DNA from: CAZMFZ01 sp964565665
Lineage (GTDB): Bacteria > Bacteroidota > Bacteroidia > Cytophagales > UBA9547
Assembly: GCA_964565665.1 (NCBI GenBank)
Contig: CAZMFZ010000025.1
Span: 1 to 35,892, forward strand
Length of the DNA stretch: 35,892 bases
Direction of reading: 5' to 3'
Part shown: positions 7,175-15,124 of the stretch, piece by piece
Layout of the letters: each line of letters starts with the position of its first letter
Position numbering within the stretch: the first letter of the stretch is position 1
Made by a program: the position numbers and the translations under genes
The notes under the pieces: model-generated
Seen by the model: the letters and a program-made list of their open reading frames with translations, nothing else
What the model was told of the DNA's origin: nothing
Database searches by the model: none

Positions 7175-8496
7175 TATTTAGTCTGCAAACCAATGCAGTA
7201 ATAATCAAAGCCCAATTCCTTCAACTCTTCTTTATCGTAAATATTTCTGCCATCGAAGATCACTTTGTTTTTCAATAGTTTGGCAATTACGCTAAAGTTT
7301 GGTGTGCGGAATTCGGGCCATTCAGTTACTAGTAAAAGGGCATCTGCATCTATTAAAGTATCGTAATCATCTTTACAATAGGTGATAATATCGCCAATCA
7401 TGTGGTGAGCCTCTTTCATCGCCACCGGATCGTATGCCTTTACTTTTCCACCTGCTTTCAATATCTTTTCAATCAAAACCAATGCGGGAGCTTCACGCAT
7501 ATCGTCTGTTTTTGGTTTGAACGATAAACCCCACATCGCAAATGTTTTACCTGAAATGTCGCCATTAAAATGCTTCATCATTTTATCAAACAGCACCTCC
7601 TTTTGGGCTTCATTCACCTCTTCTACAGCGTTCAAAATACGCATATCGTATTTGTATTCTTTAGCGGTGCGAATCAATGCTTTTACATCTTTTGGAAAGC
7701 AGGAACCTCCGTAGCCAATACCAGGATAGATAAATTTATTGCCAATACGGGCATCGGAGCCAATTCCTAGGCGAACTTTATTTACATCAGCGCCTACAAG
7801 TTCGCACAAATTGGCTATATCGTTCATAAAGCTTATACGAGTGGCCAACATGGAATTGGCTGCGTATTTGGTCATTTCTGAAGAACGTATGTCCATAAAA
7901 TAAATCGGATGCCCATTCAATAAGAAGGGTTTGTATAGTCTCCGAATAGTTTCCTCTGCTTTTTCCGATTCAATACCAATTACTATTCTATCGGGTTTTA
8001 AAAAATCATCAACAGCGGCACCTTCTTTTAAAAATTCAGGATTGGAAGCTACGTCAAAAGGTATGTTTGAATTTCTGCTTGCTAGTGCTTTTTGTATTTC
8101 AGCCTTTACTTTGTCGGCTGTACCCACAGGAACCGTACTTTTTGTGATTACTACGGCATAATCTTTAAGATTTTCGCCTATGCTTCTAGCGACACCGATC
8201 ACATATTTTAAATCGGCACTTCCATCCTCACCCGGAGGCGTGCCCACCGCTATAAATATCGCTTCGGCTTCGGCAATGCTTTCAGCTATGTTAGTTGAGA
8301 AATTTAAGCGTCCTTTTTGGTGATTTCGCAATACCATTTCTTCTAAACCTGGTTCATAAATGGGCAAAATACCGTTTTTAAGATTTTCTATTTTCTTGAG
8401 GTCAATATCAATACAGGTAACATTAATACCTACTTCAGAAAAACAAGTCCCTGTTACTAAACCAACATATCCTGTACCTATTACTGCAATTTTCAT
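7174..8496 (-). CDS. ugd: UDP-glucose 6-dehydrogenase
   Basis: Oxidises UDP-glucose to UDP-glucuronate with two NAD. 440 residues, the normal length. The N-terminal Rossmann motif is GTGYVGLVTG (7-16), with AVGTPPGEDGSADL around 83-96 and SNPEFLKEG at 151-159. The catalytic cysteine is C266 in GYGGSCFPKD, and the C-terminal NAD/UDP-binding domain contains WGLSFKPKTDDMREAP. It heads an operon: the next gene starts inside its stop codon, and UDP-glucuronate decarboxylase follows two genes later, giving the route UDP-glucose to UDP-glucuronate to UDP-xylose. Likely a precursor supply for cell-surface polysaccharide. Confidence 0.95.
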   Translation of the reverse strand: MKIAVIGTGYVGLVTGTCFSEVGINVTCIDIDLKKIENLKNGILPIYEPGLEEMVLRNHQKGRLNFSTNIAESIAEAEAIFIAVGTPPGEDGSADLKYVIGVARSIGENLKDYAVVITKSTVPVGTADKVKAEIQKALASRNSNIPFDVASNPEFLKEGAAVDDFLKPDRIVIGIESEKAEETIRRLYKPFLLNGHPIYFMDIRSSEMTKYAANSMLATRISFMNDIANLCELVGADVNKVRLGIGSDARIGNKFIYPGIGYGGSCFPKDVKALIRTAKEYKYDMRILNAVEEVNEAQKEVLFDKMMKHFNGDISGKTFAMWGLSFKPKTDDMREAPALVLIEKILKAGGKVKAYDPVAMKEAHHMIGDIITYCKDDYDTLIDADALLLVTEWPEFRTPNFSVIAKLLKNKVIFDGRNIYDKEELKELGFDYYCIGLQTK

Positions 8497-8509
8497 ATTT
8501 AAAAAACCC

Positions 8510-8571
8510 TAACCTCTAAGGAGTGTTTTAGATAGTACTCAGGCGAGGTTTTTTCCTGAGCTCAGTGTCAA
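8510..8571 (-). terminator. Inverted repeats between pyrF and ugd
   Basis: On the minus strand, downstream of the pyrF stop, there is a CTCAGG/CCTGAG hairpin enclosing an A-rich loop. It overlaps a longer imperfect repeat (AAAAAACCTC ... GAGGTT, ending in a T run just before the ugd ATG). It could terminate pyrF transcripts or attenuate read-through into ugd. Moderate to weak evidence. Confidence 0.35.
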
Positions 8572-9399
8572 TTATAAGTACAATTCTAAATATTTTGCCA
8601 TTTCACTTTGGATTTTTTGGGCTTCTTTTGCGGCTTGTATTGCAAAATCTTTTTCTCCGCTTGCATAAATAATACCTCGAGAGCTATTTACCAAAAGTCC
8701 ACAAGTTTTATTCATGCCAAATTTAGATACTTCTTCCAAACTACCGCCCTGGGCCCCCACTCCGGGAACGAGTAAAAAATGAAGCGGCACCATTTTTCGT
8801 ATTTCTTTAAATGATTCAGCTTTTGTAGCCCCCACCACATACATCATATTGTTTTCATCTGCCCAATTTTGAGAAGTTTCTAAAACATTTTCATAGAGTT
8901 TCTTAACTTCATTTTTCAAAACTAGTTCTTCAAAATCTTGACTTCCTGTATTAGAAGTAAAGGCAAGCAGAATTACCCATTTGTCTTTAAACCCTAGAAA
9001 AGGTGCTACTGAATCTTTGCCCATATAAGGAGCAACTGTTATCGAATCAAAGTTCATATTTTCAAAAAATGCCTTGGCGTACATGGCAGATGTATTCCCT
9101 ATATCGCCTCGTTTGGCATCTGCAATGGTAAAATGATTGGGGTAATTTGAGTTTAGGTATTCTATGGTTTTTTCCAGACTTGCCCAGCCCATTGCCCCAT
9201 TGGCTTCATAAAATGCTGTATTGGGCTTATATGCTACACAAAACTGAGCTGTGGCATCTATTATTTGTTTATTAAATTCAAAAATTGGGTCTTTTTCAAC
9301 AAATAAATGTGAAGGTATTTTTGTAATATCGGTATCAAGCCCTACACAGAGATAGGATTTTTGGGCTTTGATGAATTCAAAAAGTTGTTGGTAAGTCAT
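8572..9399 (-). CDS. pyrF: Orotidine 5'-phosphate decarboxylase (class 2)
   Basis: Last step of UMP synthesis: OMP to UMP plus CO2. At 275 residues it is the longer class-2 form. The active-site signature DAKRGDIGNTS is at 94-104 with the catalytic Asp/Lys/Asp set, CVGLDTD (18-24) binds the ribose, and LLVPGVGAQGG is the phosphate-binding loop. The ATG at 9399 lies 23 nt inside the end of the preceding HEPN gene, so the two are co-transcribed and probably translationally coupled. The other pyrimidine gene, pyrC, is 19 kb away and not linked. Confidence 0.95.
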   Translation of the reverse strand: MTYQQLFEFIKAQKSYLCVGLDTDITKIPSHLFVEKDPIFEFNKQIIDATAQFCVAYKPNTAFYEANGAMGWASLEKTIEYLNSNYPNHFTIADAKRGDIGNTSAMYAKAFFENMNFDSITVAPYMGKDSVAPFLGFKDKWVILLAFTSNTGSQDFEELVLKNEVKKLYENVLETSQNWADENNMMYVVGATKAESFKEIRKMVPLHFLLVPGVGAQGGSLEEVSKFGMNKTCGLLVNSSRGIIYASGEKDFAIQAAKEAQKIQSEMAKYLELYL

Positions 9400-9790
9400 T
9401 AATTTTATTTTTCAAAACAGAAAAAAGGTATTCAAACATCTGAAGATATTTTTTTAGATTTTCATTGTATACTCGTTCTGCATATACTTGGTCATAGGCA
9501 TGTACCAAATCGTTTCTAGTATCGACCATTCTCATCCAAGTGTTATCTGGGTCTAATATTCCAGCAACTGTGGCCTCTCTAAATGTGGATTTTGGAGTAG
9601 CAACCAATATCCCTTCCTGAATTTCTAAAAATAATTTTAATACTTTCCAAGCGAGCTCAAATACAATTTCAAATCTCTTAATAGATGAATCTCTTATAAC
9701 TTCATTTTTAGGTAGCAATAAAACTTCTCTAAATCGGGCTAATGCAGATTCATATAATTGAAATAACTCACGCAGCTTTTCGGGTTTCAT
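9377..9790 (-). CDS. HEPN-domain protein, HI0074 family (HepT-like)
   Basis: A 137-residue all-helical protein of the nucleotidyltransferase substrate-binding/HI0074 type. Diagnostic features are DSSIKRFEIVFELAWKVLK (34-52) and the HEPN motif R92-N-D-L-V-H97-A-Y99, which fits RX4HXY. In studied HEPN/MNT pairs this motif forms the RNase active site of the toxin, and the tyrosine is AMP-modified by the MNT antitoxin. The gene overlaps the MNT gene upstream (23 nt) and pyrF downstream (23 nt). A toxin-antitoxin role is inferred from the family; some HI0073/HI0074 pairs have no proven toxicity. Confidence 0.85.
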   Translation of the reverse strand: MKPEKLRELFQLYESALARFREVLLLPKNEVIRDSSIKRFEIVFELAWKVLKLFLEIQEGILVATPKSTFREATVAGILDPDNTWMRMVDTRNDLVHAYDQVYAERVYNENLKKYLQMFEYLFSVLKNKINDLPTTF

Positions 9791-10094
9791 AAATTAATTC
9801 TATTTTCTGCGTTGCTATTTTTTTAAATGATTCTGTCACTCTTTTAAAATCTACTAAATCAATTTTTATAATTAATGGTAATTCAAAAACATCTTCTTGT
9901 AGGTTTAACCAAATTTCTGAATCAATTTCTGAATTAGATTCTATACCTACATCTATATCAGATATGTTTTTTGATTCCCCGGTAACCCTTGACCCAAAGA
10001 AAAAAGCCTTATAATGCTGACCTTCCAGATGCTTTCTAAAAATGGCTTTCAATTGCTCCTTTAAAAGTTCGGCAGAATATTGTTCGAGTTGCAT
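9768..10094 (-). CDS. Minimal nucleotidyltransferase (MNT, HI0073/MntA-like)
   Basis: A 108-residue pol-beta-type nucleotidyltransferase. The signature G34-S35-R ... D46-I-D48 (FFFGSRVTGESKNISDIDVG) supplies the nucleotide-binding Gly-Ser and two metal-binding Asp, and a third Asp is probably D79 (IIKIDLVD). It is the expected partner of the overlapping HEPN gene and in characterised systems acts as antitoxin by adding AMP to the HEPN tyrosine. Its ATG overlaps the stop of lolA (TAATG), so it is expressed with the lipoprotein carrier gene. Start is well fixed by that overlap. Confidence 0.85.
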   Translation of the reverse strand: MQLEQYSAELLKEQLKAIFRKHLEGQHYKAFFFGSRVTGESKNISDIDVGIESNSEIDSEIWLNLQEDVFELPLIIKIDLVDFKRVTESFKKIATQKIELIYETRKAA

Positions 10095-10747
10095 TACCTT
10101 AAATCTATTACTTCTACACCTGCATATTTTGATTTATCGAACGCAAATTGGCTATCGTCAAGCTTGGCGTTGGGTTGAAATTTGTTTATCGAATATAAAT
10201 ATCTATTTCCATTTTTCTCAAATATTTTCCAGCGAAATATTGATTTATCTTTTTTGCTAATCCAGATTTTGATTTTGAAAAATGGTTTCTTCTTGTTTTC
10301 TGGAATTAATTCTACCACATTATAGCCCACACCTTTTACTGTTTCATCGTCAGAAAGCATGTATTTGAAACCTTGGCGATACATGTTATGTATCTTAGTA
10401 GGAGAAATTTCGTCTTCATCAGGGGCATATTCTGAAATGTTTACTTCATTTTCCTCTTTCATGTACGTCCATACTACAGCACCATTGTTAATTATCTCTT
10501 GCCCTCCAAGTTTTAGATTGTACTTGTTGCCTTTCACATTTATTTCTCCTGAAAATTTATCATTTACCTTGGCTTGTTGGTTTTCTAATTCATAGGTAAA
10601 TTCCGCTTTATACGATTTTATTGCTTCGTATTTTTTGCTTACAGCATTCAACAACTCTTCGGCTTTTGGATCGAATTGAGCAAATACAAAATTTGGAAAA
10701 ATTAAAGTGCTGAATAATATTGTAAATAAAATAATATGTTTTGTCAT
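10094..10747 (-). CDS. lolA: LolA-like outer-membrane lipoprotein carrier protein
   Basis: Periplasmic chaperone that ferries lipoproteins from the inner to the outer membrane. 217 residues, with a signal peptide (MTKHIILFTILFSTLIFPNFVFA, cut near residue 23) and a LolA-type half-barrel containing YEAIKSYKAEFTYEL (41-55), a run of alternating strands, and a tail with IFRWKIFEKNGNRYLYSINKF. It lies 78 bp after ftsK, an arrangement I recall as common in Bacteroidota, and its stop overlaps the MNT gene. An exact -7 element 22 nt upstream suggests it can also be transcribed separately from ftsK. Confidence 0.82.
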   Translation of the reverse strand: MTKHIILFTILFSTLIFPNFVFAQFDPKAEELLNAVSKKYEAIKSYKAEFTYELENQQAKVNDKFSGEINVKGNKYNLKLGGQEIINNGAVVWTYMKEENEVNISEYAPDEDEISPTKIHNMYRQGFKYMLSDDETVKGVGYNVVELIPENKKKPFFKIKIWISKKDKSIFRWKIFEKNGNRYLYSINKFQPNAKLDDSQFAFDKSKYAGVEVIDLR

Positions 10748-10768
10748 TCGATTCGTGATTGGTTAATG

Positions 10769-10776
10769 CAAAAATA
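10769..10776 (-). promoter_or_regulatory. Candidate -7 element for lolA
   Basis: TATTTTTG on the minus strand, an exact TAnnTTTG match 22-29 nt upstream of the lolA ATG, in the 78-bp gap after ftsK. No TTG at the ideal distance. Confidence 0.35.
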
Positions 10777-10825
10777 GTTAAATATGGGCTAAATGGTTGA
10801 TTATGAGCGATTTTCTACGGTGCTG

Positions 10826-13303
10826 TTATAAACTATCTAATATTTCTTGTAAACTTCTCTCGTCTTTCACTTGCACATCACGCACTTTGCTGCCATTTGG
10901 CGGACCTACAATTCCAGCAGCTTCCAGTTGATCCATTATCCTGCCAGAGCGGGCGTATCCCAAGGCTAACTTTCTCTGAATCAATGAAGTACTTCCTTGC
11001 TGGAAAGCAACAATTAACTTGGCGGCCTCTTCAAATTTAGGATCTTTATTTGTCAGATCAACCTCCCTGTCGCTTGGGTCTGCATTTTCATCGAAGTACT
11101 CTGGCAGTTGATACGCAGTAGGGTAGCCTTGTTGATTTCCGATAAAATTTACCAGATTTTCCACCTCTGGCGTATCAACAAATGCACATTGTAAACGCAC
11201 CATGTCAGAATTTATTTTCAACAACATATCACCTTTGCCTACCAATTGGTCTGCCCCGCCTTCATCTAGAATAATTTTAGAATCTACTTTTGTGGTAACT
11301 CTGAATGACAATCTGGCTGGGAAATTCGCCTTTATCAAACCCGTGATCACATTTACAGAAGGCCGCTGGGTAGCCAACACCAAATGTATGCCAACTGCAC
11401 GAGCCAACTGTGCCAAACGGGCTATGGGCATCTCAATCTCTTTGCCAGCCACAATCATCAAATCGGCCAATTCATCAATTACTACCACGATATAGGGCAA
11501 AAAACGGTGTCCGTCATTTGGATTTAGTTTTCTGGAAATGAACTTGGGGTTATACTCCTTTAAATTTCTACATCCTGCATCTTTGAGCAAACTATACCGC
11601 GTATCCATCTCAATACACAAAGAATTGAGGGTATGCACCACTTTTTTTGTATCGGTGATAATGGCTTCTTCACCATCGGGCAATTTGGCTAGGAAATGTC
11701 TTTCAATATTATTATAGACAGAAAGTTCCACTTTTTTAGGGTCAACCATCACGATTTTGAGTTGAGATGGATGTTTTTTGTAAAGCAATGAAGCCAGCAA
11801 CATATTGATTCCCACCGATTTACCCATTCCTGTTGCTCCAGCCATTAGTAAGTGAGGCATGGTTGCCAAATCGGCTACAAATACTTCGTTGGTGATGGTA
11901 CGCCCAAATGCAATGGGCAATTCCATGGTAGATTTTGCAAAGCGGTCGTCCATCAACACATCTCTGGCTGGCACCATTTGCTTGTTTTTATTGGGTACTT
12001 CCATTCCTATCGTTCCTTTTCCAGGCATGGGAGCAATGATACGCACGCCCAAAGCACTTAATCTCAGTGCTATGTCATCAGAAAGATTGGCAATTTTTGA
12101 AATTTTCACTCCTGCATCAGGCACTATTTCATAGAGTGTAACTGTAGGGCCGATAGTTGCTTTGATACTTGTAATACCAATGCTGAAATCATTTAAGGTT
12201 TTTACAATTTTGTTTTTATTCTCCTCAAGTTCTTCTTTGGTTACAACAGCACCTTTGTTTTCACCATAGTCTTTTAATAAATCAATGGTTGGATATTGAT
12301 AGCGAGATAAATCTAAAGTGGGGTCGTAAGGGGGCAATTCGCTTACATATTCCTTTGTTTTCTCTGATTCGAGTTTTACAAAAGGCGAAGTTTCTACGGG
12401 TTTTTCAATTGTTTCTACCACCATAGGCGATTCTACAATGAGTTCTAAATCGGGTTTTGTACCTGTTTTTACATTTTCAATCGCATTGAGTTTCCAATCG
12501 TCTTCTTGCTCATTTTCCTCAGAATCTTTGTTTTCATCATCTTCTAAAAATTCTTCTTCCAATTCGTCTTCGTCACTATTTTCATTTACGGGATCTTCGT
12601 TTTCTTCGTCATCATTTTCCAAATCATAGGTGATATCCATCAATTCTTCTTTGGCTCTGCGTACAAAGCTGGTGATGTTAAAAGTAAATATAATGAAAGT
12701 CAAAAAGCTTAAAGCAAGCAATAGAAATGTGCCTAACCCAAGCAATTCATTGCAAATAGTCGCAATTTCGTAACCTATTCCCCCAGAAAGAAAACCGATG
12801 CCTTCTTCTTGCTCGGTAATTAATACCAAAAATCCAAAGGTGGTAGAAATCCAGAATCCGAAGAAAATAACATAGTTAAATAGTTTTTTTATAGGATAAA
12901 GCTCTTTGTGAAATACTATTTTCACTCCGTAAATGAAAAATAAAGGCATAAAAAGTAGTGAGGCTATGCCAAAACCCTTAAAAATTAAAAAATAGGAAAC
13001 TACGGCTCCGATTAAACCCAGCCAATTTTCAGCTTCTTGCCCAGATTCTCTGATTTCCGAATTGAATACCGATTCTACTACACTTTGATCGGCTGATGCG
13101 GTAAAAATGTAAGAGAACAAGGAAAAACTGGCATAAACCGAGAAGAATATTAATATAAGCCCCAAAACCAGCCTTAGTCTTGGATCATGGAAAATCTTTG
13201 TGCTGCCTTTTTGCTTTTTTCTTTGGCTGGGTTTTTCCTCCTTTACTTCCTCTTGAGGTACATTTTCAGAATCTGATGTCTTACGAAAAGTGTTTTTTGC
13301 CAT
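10826..13303 (-). CDS. ftsK: DNA translocase FtsK/SpoIIIE
   Basis: Septum-anchored double-stranded DNA motor that clears the chromosome at division. 825 residues in the usual order: a basic N-terminus, four or so membrane helices (about 35-215), a strongly acidic Glu/Asp linker (about 225-275), then the motor domain with Walker A GATGMGKS near 487-495 and Walker B VVVIDELADLM near 605-612. The C-terminal winged-helix gamma domain includes LIQRKLALGYARSGRIMDQLEAAGIVGP. The linker is short compared with E. coli. An exact -7 element lies just upstream and lolA follows 78 bp downstream. Call is certain. Confidence 0.96.
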   Translation of the reverse strand: MAKNTFRKTSDSENVPQEEVKEEKPSQRKKQKGSTKIFHDPRLRLVLGLILIFFSVYASFSLFSYIFTASADQSVVESVFNSEIRESGQEAENWLGLIGAVVSYFLIFKGFGIASLLFMPLFFIYGVKIVFHKELYPIKKLFNYVIFFGFWISTTFGFLVLITEQEEGIGFLSGGIGYEIATICNELLGLGTFLLLALSFLTFIIFTFNITSFVRRAKEELMDITYDLENDDEENEDPVNENSDEDELEEEFLEDDENKDSEENEQEDDWKLNAIENVKTGTKPDLELIVESPMVVETIEKPVETSPFVKLESEKTKEYVSELPPYDPTLDLSRYQYPTIDLLKDYGENKGAVVTKEELEENKNKIVKTLNDFSIGITSIKATIGPTVTLYEIVPDAGVKISKIANLSDDIALRLSALGVRIIAPMPGKGTIGMEVPNKNKQMVPARDVLMDDRFAKSTMELPIAFGRTITNEVFVADLATMPHLLMAGATGMGKSVGINMLLASLLYKKHPSQLKIVMVDPKKVELSVYNNIERHFLAKLPDGEEAIITDTKKVVHTLNSLCIEMDTRYSLLKDAGCRNLKEYNPKFISRKLNPNDGHRFLPYIVVVIDELADLMIVAGKEIEMPIARLAQLARAVGIHLVLATQRPSVNVITGLIKANFPARLSFRVTTKVDSKIILDEGGADQLVGKGDMLLKINSDMVRLQCAFVDTPEVENLVNFIGNQQGYPTAYQLPEYFDENADPSDREVDLTNKDPKFEEAAKLIVAFQQGSTSLIQRKLALGYARSGRIMDQLEAAGIVGPPNGSKVRDVQVKDERSLQEILDSL

Positions 13304-13320
13304 TGATAATAATATCTAAA

Positions 13321-13328
13321 CAAAAATA
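13321..13328 (-). promoter_or_regulatory. Candidate -7 element for ftsK
   Basis: TATTTTTG on the minus strand, 18-25 nt before the ftsK ATG, an exact TAnnTTTG match. A TTG lies on the same strand at 13354-13352, a few bases further than ideal. Confidence 0.35.
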
Positions 13329-13411
13329 AACAAATTCAAATTTCTGAAAGTCAATAGTTTTCCACTTGATGAGAAAACAAGCCTTAAGGCCAATTTGATA
13401 CTCTAAAGCCA

Positions 13412-14725
13412 TTAATTCAAATATTCCTGCATCACCATTGCCCCACCTAGCGATGTACCTTGGGCAATTTCAAATGCCTCAATGTCGAATTGTGGCAATT
13501 TAGCCTTTAATAACTCCATAAAAATAACATTTTTGCTAAAACCGCCATCTACATATAGTTTTGTGATGCCAGAATTTTGATTTTCCGCTGCTAAAAGTAT
13601 GTATTCCGCTTGATAATCGGCCATATCAAGCATAAATCGGTGGTAAGCCTCTTCATAAATATTGTAAATATCTAGATCATTGGCATTGAAAAATTTTTCA
13701 GGATTGATTTTGTCTTTTAATATATGTGGCTTCGATTTCACGTTTTCAAGCATTTCCAAATCGAGCGTTACAGACTTGTAGAAATCTTTAGGTTTAAAAT
13801 AATGGCCAGCAAAAATTTTTGTAAATTCTTCATGAAAATGCCCCAAAAACAAGCGTGAGGCCTTCACTTGTTTGCCTTCAAAAGTCATATAGTTTAAGCA
13901 ATCTTTTATCAACTCTTCTCTAGTGAGTAGATTTTTGGCAAAAGGATTTAAAGTAATACACCAAGTACCGGTAGAAAGCAGTAAAAAAGGAGCTTCTACT
14001 TTATGAAAATAGGGGATAAGTGCTGCTGAACTATCATGCATGCCCGTGCCTACAGGAATTTGTTTGTTTCTAAAGCTGGCATATCCATTCAGGTGGTTTC
14101 TCTTGATTGGAGCAAATAAAGCATCTATTTTTTCAATTATCACCCAATTGTGGTACTCATTTTTACCCATATCCCACAAGGCTGTGTGGCAGCCAATACT
14201 TGTAAATTCGGCTGCATATTCATTACAAAATATATAAGAGCAATACTGTGGAAAATGCAATGATACTTTCACTTTTTGAAAGGTAGCTGGATGTTGGTGT
14301 TTGAGCCAAAAAATCTGCAACCCAGAGTTTAACATGCCCAATGCGGGAGAGGCAGTTTGAGTGGCTATGTCAAATTTGTCGCCATGGGTGCCGTAAAAAA
14401 GTTCTTCTGTTTCATTTGGAAAAGCTTTCAGATAATTATAAAGTGGGGTTACAGGCCGATTGTTTTCATCTAAATGCACAAAACTTGCCCCATAAGTGGT
14501 GAAGTTTAGGGCTTTAATGTCGAAATTCATATCAAGTTGAATTTTTTGCCAAGTTTCTTTCATCCAATTGGTGAGCTGCCTTAAATCTTCACAATTTTCA
14601 CCCTCTTCATCTTTCACTTCTGCAAAATGAGTTTGCAATTCGTGAACAATATTGAGGTTTAAATCAAAAAGAATAAATTTTTTGTTGGTTTTGCCAATAT
14701 CGAATATGGCTATGCAAGAAGTCAT
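13412..14725 (-). CDS. FGGY-family carbohydrate kinase
   Basis: ATP-dependent sugar kinase of the ASKHA fold. 437 residues, shorter than the usual 480-510. The phosphate-1 motif FDIGKTNKK is at 8-16, the catalytic aspartate is in GTGMHDSSAA (near 231), the glycine-rich STGTWC segment follows, and the C-terminal adenosine motif is VDGGFSKN. The sugar cannot be told from sequence: overall layout resembles rhamnulokinase/fuculokinase relatives, but no isomerase or aldolase is adjacent. It is flanked by 108 bp before ftsK and a 399-bp intergenic region upstream, so it is probably a single-gene unit with promoter elements at 14809-14824. Confidence 0.85.
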   Translation of the reverse strand: MTSCIAIFDIGKTNKKFILFDLNLNIVHELQTHFAEVKDEEGENCEDLRQLTNWMKETWQKIQLDMNFDIKALNFTTYGASFVHLDENNRPVTPLYNYLKAFPNETEELFYGTHGDKFDIATQTASPALGMLNSGLQIFWLKHQHPATFQKVKVSLHFPQYCSYIFCNEYAAEFTSIGCHTALWDMGKNEYHNWVIIEKIDALFAPIKRNHLNGYASFRNKQIPVGTGMHDSSAALIPYFHKVEAPFLLLSTGTWCITLNPFAKNLLTREELIKDCLNYMTFEGKQVKASRLFLGHFHEEFTKIFAGHYFKPKDFYKSVTLDLEMLENVKSKPHILKDKINPEKFFNANDLDIYNIYEEAYHRFMLDMADYQAEYILLAAENQNSGITKLYVDGGFSKNVIFMELLKAKLPQFDIEAFEIAQGTSLGGAMVMQEYLN

Positions 14726-15124
14726 TAAATGAAATATGTTGGAGTGAAGGGTATTAAAAAATAGTATAGATTTTGTTTACATCACTATTGATCTGTTTTT
14801 TTAGGATACAAAAGTACAAATATATTGCTTTCTTTAACGAAGGATGTAAAGTTGGTTTTCGAGAAAAAAAATTTGGAGATTGTGAAGTATTAGTTTAAAC
14901 CTCAATTATTGGTATTTTACTGTAAAATTTATCAATAGCCTTTTATTTTAAGCTTGTTTATAAAAAAAGTAATGTTTCTATTGGAATATTGTTTTAAAAT
15001 TCCATACTATTACATAAAATTAAGCTTTCATCAAATATTGGTCGTAATTTGACACTTAGTATTTTAAAAGGTCAATATTTGATATAAATAAATAGAAAAT
15101 ATTCTACATAATAATATTATATCT
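14726..15124. other. 399-bp AT-rich divergent intergenic region
   Basis: No ORF supported. It separates the minus-strand FGGY kinase from the plus-strand ATP-grasp gene. The kinase side carries two overlapping -7 matches. On the ATP-grasp side I see only near matches (for example GTAATTTG near 15044), so its promoter is not located. Confidence 0.5.
14809..14824 (-). promoter_or_regulatory. Two adjacent -7 elements for the FGGY kinase
   Basis: Minus-strand TACTTTTG (14816-14809) and TATATTTG (14824-14817) both match TAnnTTTG exactly, 84-99 nt upstream of the kinase start. No clear TTG at -33. Confidence 0.4.

Noticed and set aside
13381..13390. Palindrome GCCTTAAGGC between kinase and ftsK
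   Set aside because: A single 10-bp palindrome without loop or T run; expected by chance at this scale and not placed like a terminator or known operator.
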